A stretch of DNA of 63,330 bases from Pseudobacteriovorax sp. (GTDB lineage: Bacteria > Bdellovibrionota_B > Oligoflexia > Oligoflexales > Oligoflexaceae): assembly GCA_013215145.1 (NCBI GenBank), contig JABSRP010000043.1, forward strand, positions 1-63,330, written 5' to 3'. The notes under the pieces are model-generated. The model worked only from the letters and a program-made list of their open reading frames with translations, had not been told where the DNA came from and did no database searches. Each line of letters begins with the position of its first letter. Position 1 is the stretch's first letter. Both the position numbers and the translations under genes were made by a program. This document shows positions 18,501 through 26,939 of the stretch, one piece after another.

Positions 18501-18719
18501 CCCTGCAATCCGTTCTTCGACAATCTCAGTGATTCTTGTCTCAACAATGTTGGCCGGTGCACCTGGGTAAGACACCTCAACGGTCACCACTGGAGGATCA
18601 ATATCAGGATACTCACGCAAAGAGAGTCGTTCGAAGGCCACTAGGCCGAAGGCTATAAGAAGCAATGAGACCACCGAGGCAAAGACTGGTCTCTTAACCG
18701 AAATATCAGATAGGATCAT
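15579..18719 (-). CDS. RND multidrug efflux permease (HAE1 family)
   Basis: A full-length 1046-residue inner-membrane RND pump. The N-terminus ISVKRPVFASVVSLLLIAFG is the usual first span, followed by the large periplasmic loop with porter motifs (REYPDIDPP, PGAPANIVE). The proton-relay Asp pair is in TM4 (GLVVDDAIVMLENI, Asp405-Asp406) and the TM10 Lys in GLSAKNGILIVEFA. It is the last gene of a three-gene operon; its ATG follows the adaptor stop by one base. With the linked adaptor and outer-membrane channel it forms a complete tripartite pump expelling amphiphilic drugs or toxins using the proton gradient. Substrates cannot be deduced. Confidence 0.96.
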   Translation of the reverse strand: MILSDISVKRPVFASVVSLLLIAFGLVAFERLSLREYPDIDPPVVTVEVSYPGAPANIVETRITEIVEERIAGVEGIEFIQSSSVDGESNVTIEFSIDRDIDSAANDVRDRIAGIADNLPEEAEPAEVQKVDSSDDVIIWQNLVSDQMTVPEITDYAERFLVDQYSTLDGVARVIVGGGLSYAMRVWLDREELAARQLSVTDVERALRRENVELPAGSLESKERVFRARVERSFKKPEDFKRLVLAEGTDASGQSYLIRLEDVARVELGVVEDRTMFRGNTVPMVGIGVIRQSTANTIDVANGVMGLTEKLNKNLPDGMSIKQSFNAAVFIEAAIGEVYQTLFFAILCVVFVIYLFLGSVRATLLPAVTVPVSLIATFIIIWNLGFSINLLTLLALVLAIGLVVDDAIVMLENIVRRIKDLGESPLVAAYRGARQVGFAVIATTLVLIAVFVPITFIEGDIGRLFTEFALTIAAAVSISSFIALTLTPMLASKIISHKSFSKHGLITGVDRIISKTRDGYGRLLEMMLKKPVGILAGFVAVVGLSAILYPNIAQEFTPKEDRGAFFVIVNGPEGSSYSYMKEYMDEIEKRMMPYVETGEINRLLVRAPRAFGNIENFSGGIVIVILNDWANRRPAEEIMGEIRRNLAELPGVRAFPVMRQGLGGGSGKPVQFVLGGSTYEELASWRDIIIDKVNENNPGFTGLDSDYKETRPQIDFKVDYDRAADLGVSVQAIGRTLETMMGGRRVTTFLDRGQEYDVIVEGERSKQQSLSDIQNIYIESDRDGGLIPLSNLVTMEEYGAADNLARFNRIRSITLEANLEDGYRLGDALNHLEKLVDEHLPAEAIIDYKGQSRDFVNSGSSLLFVFALGLLVTFLVLAAQFESWIHPFVIMLTVPLAISGGLLGLFLTGNSLNIYSQIGLIMLVGLSAKNGILIVEFANQLRDQGKEFKEALVEASIKRFRPIVMTALTTIAGSVPLILSSGAGSETRAVIGIVVLAGVLVATILTLFVVPVIYNILARNSGTPQGVTKQIEESLAAAPQDAAHGT

Positions 18720-18720
18720 G

Positions 18721-19827
18721 TTACGGCCCTTTTTGTGCGCTTTGTTGGAGTAATTCGTTCAGGGAGGCGCTGCTTGTATCTGTAGCTTTGATAATAACCT
18801 TAGAACCGTCCCGGACTCGCAAGACACCGTCGGTGACAACGCGATCTTTCTCATTCAAGCCACTGAGTATTTCGACAAAACCTAACATGCGTGAACCAAG
18901 TTTGACCTCTTTTTTGGCTACTTTAGTCTCGTCGCCATCGGCAACCACCATCACTGAGTTTTGCCTGCCGGTAGCAACTATGGCCATTTCAGGGATAACC
19001 AAAGCTGTCCTCGGATTCTTTTTGAGTTTGATCCTCATCAGCATACCAGCTTTAAGAAGAGCTTCCGGATTATCAAGCATCGCCCTTGCTCGCACAGACC
19101 TCGTTCTCGGATCGATACGGCTGTCGATACTGGTCACACTGCCTTCGAAGGTCTTTTGCGGATAGGCGGAAGATTGAGCTTCGATCACGATTCCTTTTTG
19201 CAAACTCGATAAAAATATCTCAGGAACAGAAAAATCCAGCTTCATCTTGCTAATATCATCGATGGTCGTGATGATAGAGCCGCCCTGCCCGCTTCCCGGC
19301 ACAGCCATATCCCCGACACTGATGTTTCTTAGTCCCACGACACCATCAAAGGGAGCCACGATCCTGCGCTCGTCAATGCGCGACTTTATCGCCAAAATAC
19401 GTGCGTTAGCTGTGGCAAGCTCACGCTCCCATCCGTCAAGGGAGGACTTAGAAGCAGCACCTTTTGCTACTAGTGGCCGCAGGCGTTTGACTTGCCTGTT
19501 GGCTTCTTTTTGCTTCGAACTCTCAGCTGCTAACTCAGCTTTCTCTTCGGCTGCATCCATTTCCACAAGGACGTCGCCCTTTTTTACCTGTTGATTATCA
19601 TCAAAATAGATGGCAGTGATCCGCTCGGTCACGTTCGCCACTAAGTTCACATTCTCATTCGCTTGCAGCGTTCCTAATGCCTCCACCTCATCGTAGATAT
19701 CCCGTTTCTCCACGGGAGCCACAAACACTGGAGTCGGACCACCCCTCTGTGCGAGGGCCGACTGGACTAATCCTAGGGCGCTAAAAATTCCGGTCAAACA
19801 AAGGGCCTTCCATTTAACTTGGCTCAT
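18721..19827 (-). CDS. RND efflux periplasmic adaptor (HlyD/MFP family)
   Basis: The start at 19827 has GAGGA 5 nt ahead and gives a Sec signal peptide (ALGLVQSALAQ). The body shows the adaptor order: a first lipoyl half (VEALGTLQANENVNL), the coiled hairpin (AEEKAELAAESSKQKEANRQ), the second lipoyl half (IVAPFDGVVGLRNISVGD), a beta-barrel and a membrane-proximal C-terminal domain. It bridges the pump and outer-membrane channel. The first 14 bases overlap the end of the channel gene, indicating translational coupling. No N-terminal lipobox Cys is present, so it should be periplasmic, not lipid anchored. Confidence 0.93.
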   Translation of the reverse strand: MSQVKWKALCLTGIFSALGLVQSALAQRGGPTPVFVAPVEKRDIYDEVEALGTLQANENVNLVANVTERITAIYFDDNQQVKKGDVLVEMDAAEEKAELAAESSKQKEANRQVKRLRPLVAKGAASKSSLDGWERELATANARILAIKSRIDERRIVAPFDGVVGLRNISVGDMAVPGSGQGGSIITTIDDISKMKLDFSVPEIFLSSLQKGIVIEAQSSAYPQKTFEGSVTSIDSRIDPRTRSVRARAMLDNPEALLKAGMLMRIKLKKNPRTALVIPEMAIVATGRQNSVMVVADGDETKVAKKEVKLGSRMLGFVEILSGLNEKDRVVTDGVLRVRDGSKVIIKATDTSSASLNELLQQSAQKGP

Positions 19828-21217
19828 GCTGTTCCTCTTTTTTGAAATGAATATTGCCACCTAAGGCTTGATGTAAAGCAATGCGACTATTTATCAGTAC
19901 CAGAGCTTGCTCAATCAGGCTCCTCTCAATAACACGAAGTTCCTGAAGCGCACTTAAGACGGGAAGGTAATCATCCACTCCCTCTTTGAAGCGATCTTCT
20001 GTAACATCCACTGTTTTCTGCAAAATCTCCTGGCGCAGCTCCAATCGTTTAATAAATTCACGCTGCCGGCTCTCTTGATAGCTTGCATTTTCCACCTCAG
20101 CGATGGCCTCAATATAAAGCTCAGTGAAATCTGCTAATCGTTCTTGGTAAAGAAGCTCATTGCGGGTGACTTGTGCCTTGCGCTTACCCCAGTCTAATAG
20201 CGGCAGGAATAGCGAAGCACTAGCTGATGCGATGGGACTCAGAAGGAAATCGCTAGATTGGCTATAAGCAGCCGTTATATTGAGTCTCGGTAAACGGTTA
20301 GCGATAGCCTCGCCAATAGCGGCGTCGGCCTGGACAAGTCTCGCCTTTGCGGCACGTAAATCCGGTCTGTTTTGCAATAGATCTATGGGAACCTTTAGGG
20401 GAGGTAAAGCTTGGTTAAACAACAAGGTTTCAGACGGCGACACCCAGCTGGATGCTTTAGGAGCCTGCCCTAAGAGTACCGAAAGACGATTTTCCTCTAA
20501 TCTAAGACGGGCCTCAGCTAACGGAATCAGGCTCGAGCTTTCACTGACACGAGCTTTTTGTTGCAGCACTTCCACTTGAGTCCCCACACCTTGAGACAGT
20601 CTAAGCTCAATCAAGTTGAGTAGGCGCTGATCGGTTTTCACCTGCTGCTCTAAGAGGTCAAGGGTCTGGCGTGCGGCAACGGCGGCAAAGTAAGTTTGAG
20701 CAATCTGACCGCTTGTCACAAGACGTAATGCCGCTAAATCTTCATAAAGCCCAAGGGTCTGTAGTCTCTGAAACTGGGCCGCGTAACCAATAGGATTGAA
20801 AGCATCCAGCTCCCAATCTAGCCCCAGACTCGATGCGCTGGTTTCCGCTTGCTCTCCGCCATCAGCTTGCTGTACTGACTGCGAGGCGGAGATTGATAAC
20901 TGAGGAAAATAATCTGCTTTGTTTCCATCGATCAATGCCTCGGCTTGGCGGGCTCTCAGGGACAGCTGTTTGATATCGAAGTTATTCTCGAAGGCCTGCG
21001 TGATGAGTTTATTGAGGGTAGGCCTTTGAAACGACTCCCACCAAGGATCCTTAGACTGAGCCTGGGCATCGCCTAAGGACGCGGCAAGGTAAGCGTCGGG
21101 TTGAACTTCGAGAGATGGAGCAACATTCTTATCAACAGAATGCAGCTGGCAGGCACTGACCGCCACGGCGATAAAAAAAGGAATAGCTAGTTTGAAAGAG
21201 GTAAACTTAAGCAGCAT
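19814..21217 (-). CDS. TolC/OprM-like outer-membrane efflux lipoprotein (NodT family)
   Basis: The 467-residue product carries a lipoprotein signal ending VSAC (Cys23) and two outer-membrane efflux domains. DPWWESFQRPTLNKLI and LITQAFENNFDIKQLSLRAR are the classical NodT-family opening. The second half repeats the pattern with NRPDLRAAKARLVQADAAIGEA, the family hallmark. Trimerised, it forms the outer-membrane and periplasmic tunnel of the pump. It is the first gene of the operon. An imperfect palindrome 73-101 bp upstream of the ATG is the best candidate operator. Confidence 0.94.
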   Translation of the reverse strand: MLLKFTSFKLAIPFFIAVAVSACQLHSVDKNVAPSLEVQPDAYLAASLGDAQAQSKDPWWESFQRPTLNKLITQAFENNFDIKQLSLRARQAEALIDGNKADYFPQLSISASQSVQQADGGEQAETSASSLGLDWELDAFNPIGYAAQFQRLQTLGLYEDLAALRLVTSGQIAQTYFAAVAARQTLDLLEQQVKTDQRLLNLIELRLSQGVGTQVEVLQQKARVSESSSLIPLAEARLRLEENRLSVLLGQAPKASSWVSPSETLLFNQALPPLKVPIDLLQNRPDLRAAKARLVQADAAIGEAIANRLPRLNITAAYSQSSDFLLSPIASASASLFLPLLDWGKRKAQVTRNELLYQERLADFTELYIEAIAEVENASYQESRQREFIKRLELRQEILQKTVDVTEDRFKEGVDDYLPVLSALQELRVIERSLIEQALVLINSRIALHQALGGNIHFKKEEQHEPS

Positions 21218-21289
21218 GTTTTGAACCTTATTTAGAAACGAGGGATTTGGGTCTCCTGAAACCGGAAGCTAGTTGACCTCGATACATAA

Positions 21290-21318
21290 TAAGTATGAGT
21301 TAAAACAACTCATCCTTA
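21290..21318. promoter_or_regulatory. Palindromic operator candidate for the RND operon
   Basis: Arms TAAGTATGAGTT and AACTCATCCTTA match at 11 of 12 positions when inverted and are separated by 5 bases. The site lies between the efflux operon and the end of the ABC permease gene, 73 bp upstream of the first efflux gene. A dimeric repressor such as a TetR or MarR type would fit, but none is encoded nearby. Confidence 0.5.
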
Positions 21319-21449
21319 TCAATATATCTGATCAAGAATACCCCAATTCGTTGGTAGATGTAACGCCACCTATTGAGCCTTTGGAGATTTGACTCGCGAC
21401 CCGAAACCATACATAGTACTAACTACGCCAATTATTTAATGAATAAAAT

Positions 21450-22454
21450 TCAGGACTCAGGATTCCATCGAAAAGCCAACGAACCAATCGTCAGGCCTAT
21501 GACGGTCACTGCAGAAAAGATGACAAGACCGAGCCAAAGCTCACTTAAAGCGGCACCTTCAAACATAATACGGCGCATACCATCAACCATGTGCCATAGA
21601 GGGGTGAGTTTGGCCAAACCTAATACCCAGTCTGGCGAACCTTCTAAGGAAAACCAGATTTCGGAGATAAACATAAAGGGGTAGGTAATCAAATTCAAGA
21701 TACCGTTAGCGAGCTCCTCACTGCTCATGCGAGCAGCTATGATCAAGCCAATGGCAGCGTGGCAAAAGCATCCCATGCTATACACGATCAGTAGATCAAG
21801 CAGTCGTCCTTCTACGGGAAATGGGTTAAGAAGATAGGCTCCTGCAAAGACCATCACCCCGCAAAGGATCAGTACCAGCATGCGCGAGGTCATCTGTGCC
21901 AGCAGATATTCGAATGCAGTGACAGGAGACGCCTTAAATCTCTTGAGAATGCCTAGCTTTCGATGGCGCACGATCACCCAGCCTACGCCCCAAAGAGACA
22001 TCCATAGAATATTCAGGCATAAAATCCCCGGAAATAGCCAATCTACATAGCGGACTAACTGACCGTCGACCTTGCCGACAGTAAATCCAGGCTGGTCATC
22101 ACCTGCAGCTTGCAGCAGCTTAATAGCGGTTTTTGATTTGAGCGACGTATCATTCATCCAAACCTTGTCATCTTCGATATAAAGGTCCACACGATGCTTT
22201 TTGAGTTTTTCTATGCCTTCGTCAGCGGTTTCCACGTCGATATACTGGAAAAATTCAGACACAGCCAGGGTCGAGGTTCCTGATTTTGCGACCTTGTAGA
22301 TTTGATTGTCATCTAAATTAAAGATGTAGCCAAAGGCAATAACCATGAGAATCGGAAACAGAAAAACCCAACCCAGAGTCCCCCAATCGCGATAGAATTC
22401 GCGATTACGTGCCTGAAAGATACTCCAAAAACGATGCCATCGAAAATTTATCAC
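21450..22454 (-). CDS. ABC-2 type exporter permease
   Basis: A 334-residue ABC-2 permease with an N-terminal span (LGWVFLFPILMVIAFGYIF), a periplasmic loop of about 90 residues and five C-terminal spans. The cytoplasmic coupling segment is RHRKLGILKRFKASPVTAFEYLL, broken here by no insertions. It begins with GTG overlapping the stop of the ATPase gene by one base, so the two are translationally coupled. Single-permease ABC-2 systems of this type export drugs, lipids or polysaccharide-linked compounds; nothing here narrows the substrate. Confidence 0.92.
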   Translation of the reverse strand: MINFRWHRFWSIFQARNREFYRDWGTLGWVFLFPILMVIAFGYIFNLDDNQIYKVAKSGTSTLAVSEFFQYIDVETADEGIEKLKKHRVDLYIEDDKVWMNDTSLKSKTAIKLLQAAGDDQPGFTVGKVDGQLVRYVDWLFPGILCLNILWMSLWGVGWVIVRHRKLGILKRFKASPVTAFEYLLAQMTSRMLVLILCGVMVFAGAYLLNPFPVEGRLLDLLIVYSMGCFCHAAIGLIIAARMSSEELANGILNLITYPFMFISEIWFSLEGSPDWVLGLAKLTPLWHMVDGMRRIMFEGAALSELWLGLVIFSAVTVIGLTIGSLAFRWNPES

Positions 22455-23347
22455 TAGCCACGCAGTCCTTTACCAGTCAATGTCAAAAAGAGATCTTCAA
22501 GATTACTTTGTCTAATATTCATCTGGGAAATATCAAGTTGGCTCTGGCTTAGTGCTTCAAGGCAGCGACTCAAATCCGTCGTCATGATTTCAATACCCTC
22601 GCCAGTTTCAAAAGCGGCTCCAAAAACATCGGGATGGCCTTTGACAAAATCCACGGCCTCCTTCCCTGGTAAGTAAACCACAGTCTGCTTGCAATGCTCT
22701 TGCAAAAGATCGCGAGGGCTTCCTCTTGCGATGATCTGACCATGATCCATAATTGCGATCTCATCGCAAAGTTGCTGAGCCTCATCCATGTAATGCGTTG
22801 TCAATATGATGGTTTTGCCTCTTTTTTTGACCGAGTTCACGATATCCCAGACATGCCTGCGAGCCTGCGGATCAAGCCCGGTGGTAGGTTCGTCAAGCAG
22901 AATTAATTCGGGGTCGTGGCATAAGGCAATCGCTAGAAGGAGTCTTTGCTTCTGCCCGCCGGACACTTTTTCATGCCTCTGGTGTTGAAACTCTCTCAGC
23001 TGGCACAAGTCAATCAACTCTTCAATGGGAACCCTCTTGCGATACATAAGACTAAAAGACTCCAGCGTCTCCCTAACAGTGAGCTTAGGGAGGAGCGAGG
23101 TGCTTTGGAATTGGACTCCCATCTCTTCCCGACCAGAGCCATCAAAGGGTTTGCCTTTGTAAAGGATATGTCCTGCATCTGGGGTGATAATCCCCTCAAT
23201 CATCTCGATGGTGGTGGATTTACCAGCCCCGTTTGGCCCCAAAAGGCCGAAGCACTGCCCTGCGTGCACGTCAAAATCGGTCCCACGAACTGCTCTCAGC
23301 TTACCAAATCGTTTTTCTAACTTTTCAATTTTCAGGACTGCTTGCAT
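22454..23347 (-). CDS. ABC-2 exporter ATP-binding protein
   Basis: A complete ABC ATPase. It has Walker A GPNGAGKST (about 37-45), Q-loop in GVQFQSTSLLP, signature VSGGQKQRLLLA, Walker B LILLDEPTTGLDP and the switch His in ILTTHYMDEAQ. The C-terminal ~80 residues form the accessory domain found in CcmA/DrrA-type exporters. It powers the permease encoded immediately downstream. A GC hairpin followed by TTTT lies 30 bp upstream of its start in the leader. The start codon has no strong ribosome binding site. Confidence 0.95.
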   Translation of the reverse strand: MQAVLKIEKLEKRFGKLRAVRGTDFDVHAGQCFGLLGPNGAGKSTTIEMIEGIITPDAGHILYKGKPFDGSGREEMGVQFQSTSLLPKLTVRETLESFSLMYRKRVPIEELIDLCQLREFQHQRHEKVSGGQKQRLLLAIALCHDPELILLDEPTTGLDPQARRHVWDIVNSVKKRGKTIILTTHYMDEAQQLCDEIAIMDHGQIIARGSPRDLLQEHCKQTVVYLPGKEAVDFVKGHPDVFGAAFETGEGIEIMTTDLSRCLEALSQSQLDISQMNIRQSNLEDLFLTLTGKGLRG

Positions 23348-23376
23348 CTGGGGCTCACTCGCGGTGGAAACGAAAA

Positions 23377-23398
23377 GAGCACGCGACGGCGCGTGCTC
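23377..23398 (-). terminator. Hairpin with short T run in ABC exporter leader, possible attenuator
   Basis: On the minus strand GAGCACGC-GCCGTC-GCGTGCTC is followed by TTTTC. It sits between any upstream promoter and the ATPase start, 30 bp ahead of that start. No gene on this strand ends just before it, so it may act as a leader attenuator. Confidence 0.45.
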
Positions 23399-23674
23399 CT
23401 CAATTGTTAGCTCAGCAATATCTTACTTTTTTGCCTCCGCGACTTTCTGTGTCATCTTTTTTATAGCTATGATTTATCAAGAGCATACTAGGAAAGTATC
23501 AGTTAGCCAAGTGCCCAAGTCGCAGCAGCCTTAAATTCGTACGGCCTGCAGGTATGGTTCCCTGAAGGCTGGAGCAGATTATCGCTTAAATTTTTTCAGC
23601 CAAGAATAGATCGGTCAAAATTTGTCTAATGTACCAAAATATATGACCCATGCCATCGTTGGCTCGGTGAGCTA

Positions 23675-23683
23675 TGATATAAT
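23675..23683 (+). promoter_or_regulatory. Extended -10 promoter element
   Basis: TGATATAAT is a perfect TGN extended -10 with TATAAT. It lies 31 bp upstream of the ATG of the Cys-repeat secreted protein. No good -35 is present, as is usual for this promoter class. Confidence 0.5.
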
Positions 23684-23714
23684 GACAGAATCTAACAAAC
23701 CTAAGAGGACAGTC

Positions 23715-24140
23715 ATGCGCCCAAGCCTTAACTTCGTTTGCCTCGCCTTTGTCTTTTCATCATTCACAGCAGCCCCAAGCCACGGTGCAAGCCAATGCGA
23801 ATATGTCATATCTGGCGAGACCTTTACCGGCAAAAATAAAAGCGACTTTGATAACCTAAAACGACTTCATGACGCGAAAAAAGACGCTCACGCTCCTTCC
23901 AAAACCACAACATCAATGGAAAAGACTGAATCCATTAGCTGCGAATTCAAAGTAGATGGCAAGGTTCACAAGGCGAGTAGCAAAGAGGCCTGTGACGCCC
24001 TCGAAACCAAACTCAATGCTGATCATACGACGGAAAAAAATGAGCTAAGCTTTTCATGCAGCTACGATATTAACGGTGTTACCCATACCGGCAAGTCCGA
24101 AGCTGAATGCGAAAGCCTGCGCCAAAAATTCGACAATTAA
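23715..24140 (+). CDS. Secreted protein with three short Cys-containing repeats, unrecognised
   Basis: The ATG at 23715 has AGAGG 6 nt ahead and opens a Sec signal peptide ending near APSHGA. The 110-residue mature part is a threefold repeat of about 30-45 residues with the plan C-x-[YF]-x-[IV]-x-G-x-x-[TH]. After a short gap this continues [SA]-K-S/K-E-A-x-C. Visible copies begin CEYVISGETFTGK, CEFKVDGKVHKAS and CSYDINGVTHTGK. The second and third copies have a second Cys (EACDAL, AECESL), while the first has Phe at that place. Each copy probably makes a beta hairpin plus helix closed by a disulfide. I do not know the family. Confidence 0.7.
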   Translation: MRPSLNFVCLAFVFSSFTAAPSHGASQCEYVISGETFTGKNKSDFDNLKRLHDAKKDAHAPSKTTTSMEKTESISCEFKVDGKVHKASSKEACDALETKLNADHTTEKNELSFSCSYDINGVTHTGKSEAECESLRQKFDN

Positions 24141-24179
24141 AGGACGACATCTCGCTCAACCTTAGCCATATGACGATGA

Positions 24180-26747
24180 CTATGGATTGACACAGACCAC
24201 AGCCTCACGATCAGCGAAAATCGAGCAAGGATCATCCTGAAGTTGCTCATTGCGCTGGAAAACGAAACCGCCGGTGACCTTAGTCAGGCCATCAAGTGCA
24301 CTCAGATCTTTCAGCTGGCGGCTTGAGCCAATCGTAAACTTACCCTCGACGGTTGCTAAGGTATTGAGACCTTCCAAGGACTCAACAAATCGCGGCCGTA
24401 GGGTGAAATCACCGCCGATAAACGTCAGCGAGTCAAAGCCTTTAAGATTTTTCATCTCTCTATTGGAATTAGTAAGGTCAAATCTCTGATTCACTTTGTT
24501 AAGATTCTTGAGGAACGAGTAATCCAAGTAGCCATCGCCGCCAAGGAGAAACAATCGATCCACCTCAACGATGCCATGCAAACTTGATAAATTACTTAGA
24601 AACCGGTTGCTTCCAACACTTAAGACCTCAAGTTTGGTATCTGCTTTAACCACCGAGGTGCCTAGATCTGTAAGAGCACTATTACTATCAATATCCAACC
24701 AGTTAAGGTCGAAGGAATTAAGGAGCAGACCATCCAAAGTCGTGAGATGTTTGTTGTTCCTAATGCGAATATCCGTGACCTCTTCGAGTTGGGACAACCC
24801 TTTGAGATCGATCATTCCTACATTATCTAATGTCAAATTCCGCTTTATGGATCGCAGGGAATTGAGTCCTACCAGATCTTTGAGATTTTTAACGTTATAT
24901 AGTTTCATATCAAGACCAACATGAGTCAGTCCGGAAAGCCCAGAGATATCTGTCAGGGCTTCAGCGTCATTAATCTTAAAACTATCTTTGATAATACGGA
25001 TTTCACTTAAATCATCGAGGTTTGTAATCAAGGGAATGTTGCTAATCTGAAGCCACCCTTCCAACTCCGATCGCCCTTTCAGGCCAGCCAAACTATTGAT
25101 AGCACGACTATCGTCAATAGTAATATCATCTCCGATAAATACGCCCGCAAGGGAGTCAAAATTCTTAAGTTTTTCGGATTCATTAATCTCAAAGTAAGAT
25201 CCAATTTTGCGCAAACTACTCAGGCCATCAAAATTTAACAAGGACCTAGCAAGGGTCACAGTGAACTCACCCGAAATCGTCTCGAGAGCTTCTAGTCCTT
25301 GAAAATCTGTGATGTTGTACATGGATCTAATGGTAAAATCTCCACCGATAAAGCGCAGCTTTTCCAAACCAGCAAAGGATTCTTGCCGACCGAATTGAAA
25401 GTCAAAGTCGCCGCCTATTTTTTCTAGGCTGCTGAACCCCTGAAAACTATCCAATTCGCGGTTCGCCCAAACCTTTAGGTCCAAACTAATGGTTTTCAGG
25501 TTGGGAAACGAGACCTCTTCAAGGGTGGGGTTCTCTTCCAGGGTCACTTGCGAAACAAAGTTTAAATTGGGCAGCAGGATTTTGGATACATAGGAGTATC
25601 TTACAAACAAATCGCCGAGGATCACAGAGACATACTTTAGGTCAATAGGCTTCTCTAACCTCTGCTGATCGATGGTTATGCTGCCATCAATATCGGTACA
25701 AAATTCGGTATTAAACTCCTCAAGAGTATACTCTGCAGCCGAGCAGACTTTACGCACAACTAGCTTCTGATTGGTCCAAGCTTTCTGCACAAGTCCTTTG
25801 CTGTAGCGATAGCGCACATTCCAGAATCCCGAACGTAATTTTTCCGAAGACACTGACTGTATATAACTTTTACTGTCCAAACCCAGATCCGCACAACTTC
25901 CTGCTTCCTCGAACAAGGGATCCACCGCTTCGGGGTCGACAGGGCTAAGGCAGTACTCGATATTGACGTTTTTGAGGCCACCCTCGATGTAAAAATTGAG
26001 CTCGTAGCCATCTTCTACAACGCCATAGCTTGAACCAAAGTAATTACGAAACTCTTTGATCTCGTCACCTAGCTTTGCCGTGAGGCTACCAATATCCATG
26101 TCTAACTCACAAGAGGTCACGGTCGCCTCACCCTGACTACTGACATGATCATGCAGCAAAAGATCGAGCTGATAGATTTTTCCACGAATCAGTCCATCGA
26201 CACTATAGGTTCCGGCATTCATAAGCGGGCGTCGATCGATATTAGCCACCCTTTCACCTTCGCTTCGAATCTTGGCGGAAAGATCGTAGAAATCGATAAA
26301 TTTGGATCGATTGGGATTGACATATTGGTTGAGTAGCAGGACCGATGACGATAGGTTGTAATCGCAACTTATGGTGGGTTTTGCCTCAGGAACCGCAATA
26401 AGCGAAGCTTCCACACGCCCCGAAATATCCGATACATAGACCACCTGAGCTTGAGATTTTTTGGGTGATTTGATGAGAACGATGCCATCATCTTTCAACC
26501 CACCCATCTCAACACATCCATGTTTACTGGCATTGATCGATGTGAGCGCTTGGGTCTTAGGATCTCGCATCAGCACCTGAAAATCCCCTGACGAAAGCTT
26601 CTGCCCCTCTTGATCAAAGACCACAAGGTAGTTGCTTGTCATGGCCTCACCGCACTCGGCAGCGGGACTAGAGTATTGGTTGCTGGCACTACTGCAAGCT
26701 GCCAGATAAACACTAAAGAAAACAAGAAGTAAGCATTTAAACGCCAT
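24180..26747 (-). CDS. Large lipoprotein with receptor L-domain-like leucine-rich repeats
   Basis: The 855-residue product has a lipoprotein signal ending LAAC (Cys18). The N-terminal ~320 residues look like strand-rich, Ig-like material with several Cys. From about residue 360 to the end there are roughly 17 repeats of 22-25 residues of the receptor L-domain type. Examples are GLEKLRFIGGDFTIRSMYNI, LEALETISGEFTV and LSSLRKIGSYFEI. It ends with a Cys-containing cap (QDDPCSIF, AVVCVNP). Such parallel-helix surfaces bind proteins or glycans, so this is a probable surface receptor or adhesin. It is monocistronic and convergent with the preceding gene, 39 bp apart. Confidence 0.85.
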   Translation of the reverse strand: MAFKCLLLVFFSVYLAACSSASNQYSSPAAECGEAMTSNYLVVFDQEGQKLSSGDFQVLMRDPKTQALTSINASKHGCVEMGGLKDDGIVLIKSPKKSQAQVVYVSDISGRVEASLIAVPEAKPTISCDYNLSSSVLLLNQYVNPNRSKFIDFYDLSAKIRSEGERVANIDRRPLMNAGTYSVDGLIRGKIYQLDLLLHDHVSSQGEATVTSCELDMDIGSLTAKLGDEIKEFRNYFGSSYGVVEDGYELNFYIEGGLKNVNIEYCLSPVDPEAVDPLFEEAGSCADLGLDSKSYIQSVSSEKLRSGFWNVRYRYSKGLVQKAWTNQKLVVRKVCSAAEYTLEEFNTEFCTDIDGSITIDQQRLEKPIDLKYVSVILGDLFVRYSYVSKILLPNLNFVSQVTLEENPTLEEVSFPNLKTISLDLKVWANRELDSFQGFSSLEKIGGDFDFQFGRQESFAGLEKLRFIGGDFTIRSMYNITDFQGLEALETISGEFTVTLARSLLNFDGLSSLRKIGSYFEINESEKLKNFDSLAGVFIGDDITIDDSRAINSLAGLKGRSELEGWLQISNIPLITNLDDLSEIRIIKDSFKINDAEALTDISGLSGLTHVGLDMKLYNVKNLKDLVGLNSLRSIKRNLTLDNVGMIDLKGLSQLEEVTDIRIRNNKHLTTLDGLLLNSFDLNWLDIDSNSALTDLGTSVVKADTKLEVLSVGSNRFLSNLSSLHGIVEVDRLFLLGGDGYLDYSFLKNLNKVNQRFDLTNSNREMKNLKGFDSLTFIGGDFTLRPRFVESLEGLNTLATVEGKFTIGSSRQLKDLSALDGLTKVTGGFVFQRNEQLQDDPCSIFADREAVVCVNP

Positions 26748-26939
26748 ATAGACACCCTTAAGTAAGACTCGCGGGAAATACTACTCGAAAATGACTATTA
26801 TAGCAATAGGAAATAAACTAGTTTTTTGATAGTTATTTAAGGTATTTACAAATTATCTCCGAGATACCCAATCTAAAAAAGCCTTTTACTGGAGCGTAGT
26901 AGCCGTTCAAATCCGTGAAAACAATCCGAAAGGCTCTCT

